A stretch of DNA of 64,000 nucleotides, taken from NCBI RefSeq assembly GCF_012844225.1, contig NZ_JABAGQ010000006.1, forward strand, positions 186,001 through 250,000, written 5' to 3'. Positions 63,742-64,000 of the stretch are shown one piece after another; position 1 is the stretch's first letter; the number at the start of each line of letters is the position of its first letter. The notes beneath the pieces are model-generated. The model saw only the letters and a list, made by a program, of their open reading frames with translations. It did not search any database and had not been told where the DNA came from. The position numbers and the translations under genes were made by a program. Origin of the DNA: Rhodococcus sp. 105337. Its GTDB lineage: Bacteria; Actinomycetota; Actinomycetes; Mycobacteriales; Mycobacteriaceae.

Positions 63742-64000
63742 GTGATCGACGTTCGACCTTCCCTCGACTCCCTGTGGTCCCTGGTGGACGGCAAGCGGGT
63801 CGCCGTGCTCACCGGCGCCGGCGTCTCCACCGACTCCGGCATTCCGGACTACCGCGGACCGGATTCTCCGCCGCGTAACCCGATGACGATCCAGCAGTTC
63901 GTCGGAGACCCGGTGTTCCGGCGCCGCTACTGGGCACGCAACCACGTGGGCTGGAGGCATATGGACGCTGCCCGCCCCAACGTCGGTCATCGCGCCCTGG
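63742..64000 (+). CDS. Sir2-family NAD-dependent protein deacylase, N-terminal part
   Basis: Sirtuins remove acyl groups from lysines using NAD. From the GTG at 63742 the frame reads VIDVRPSLDSLWSLVDGKRV and then VAVLTGAGVSTDSGIPDYRG, which is the NAD-binding signature GAGxS...SGIPDYRG. Only 86 codons are inside the window; the gene continues past the right edge. It follows ligB by 5 nt on the same strand. Confidence 0.92.
   Translation, partial: MIDVRPSLDSLWSLVDGKRVAVLTGAGVSTDSGIPDYRGPDSPPRNPMTIQQFVGDPVFRRRYWARNHVGWRHMDAARPNVGHRAL

Overview
The window is a chromosomal segment of a high-GC actinobacterium. Gene order and protein sequences point to the mycolic-acid-containing Corynebacteriales, most likely Rhodococcus or a close relative. 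From 1 to about 53.5 kb it follows the conserved block that in Mycobacterium tuberculosis runs roughly Rv2882c to Rv2980. Starts are often GTG, many genes overlap by 1-11 nt, and at least a dozen starts lie 6-8 nt downstream of a TANNNT -10 hexamer with no Shine-Dalgarno sequence, as expected for leaderless mRNAs. No tRNA, rRNA, CRISPR array, insertion sequence or prophage was seen.

Layout. 0-3 kb: translation genes frr (cut by the window edge), pyrH, tsf and rpsB on the minus strand, punctuated by two perfect hairpins. 3-7.4 kb: an M23-like secreted protein, an ATP-dependent DNA ligase, an orphan EspI-like (ESX-type) MinD/ParA ATPase and xerC. 7.4-11.5 kb: a Bcr/CflA-type MFS exporter, a siderophore-interacting protein with a possible iron box, a small hypothetical protein and a ClC antiporter. 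11.5-18 kb: dprA, comM, yraN, a DUF2469 gene, rnhB, lepB, rplS and an unrecognised His-rich membrane protein. 18-26.5 kb: a Tex-family RNA-binding protein, an LppW-like lipoprotein, the rpsP-khpA-rimM-trmD operon, an amidohydrolase and ffh. 26.5-36.2 kb: the nitrogen operon amtB-glnB-glnD, then ftsY and smc. 36.2-49.3 kb: acyP, osmC-like, fpg, rnc, rpmF, DUF177, a SepIVA-like protein, coaD, rsmD, pyc, recG and a FakA-like DAK2 protein. 49.3-53.5 kb: rpmB with a strong terminator, an enoyl-CoA hydratase, ung, a gamma carbonic anhydrase-like protein, thiL and a DUF3515 gene. 53.5-64 kb is more accessory: an acetyl-CoA hydrolase/CoA-transferase, a RecQ helicase with a phosphoribosyltransferase-like tail, the ectoine genes ectABC without an adjacent ectD, a 2-hydroxyacid dehydrogenase, a LigD-type polymerase/primase, a LigB-type ligase and the start of a Sir2 deacylase.

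How genes work together. ffh and ftsY encode the two SRP GTPases and lepB the signal peptidase, so most of the export entry pathway is here. amtB-glnB-glnD is a complete ammonium-sensing module with possible GlnR boxes upstream. rpsP-khpA-rimM-trmD, rnc, rsmD, rpmF, rpmB and rplS serve ribosome and RNA maturation. fpg, ung, recG, recQ, three LigD/LigB-type proteins, xerC, dprA and comM form a dispersed set of DNA-maintenance genes. ectABC makes the osmoprotectant ectoine.

The best candidates for something less described are the RecQ-phosphoribosyltransferase fusion, the orphan EspI-like ATPase, the HHxHH membrane protein, and the LigD-like modules encoded as separate proteins. Everything here was read by eye; no database search was run.
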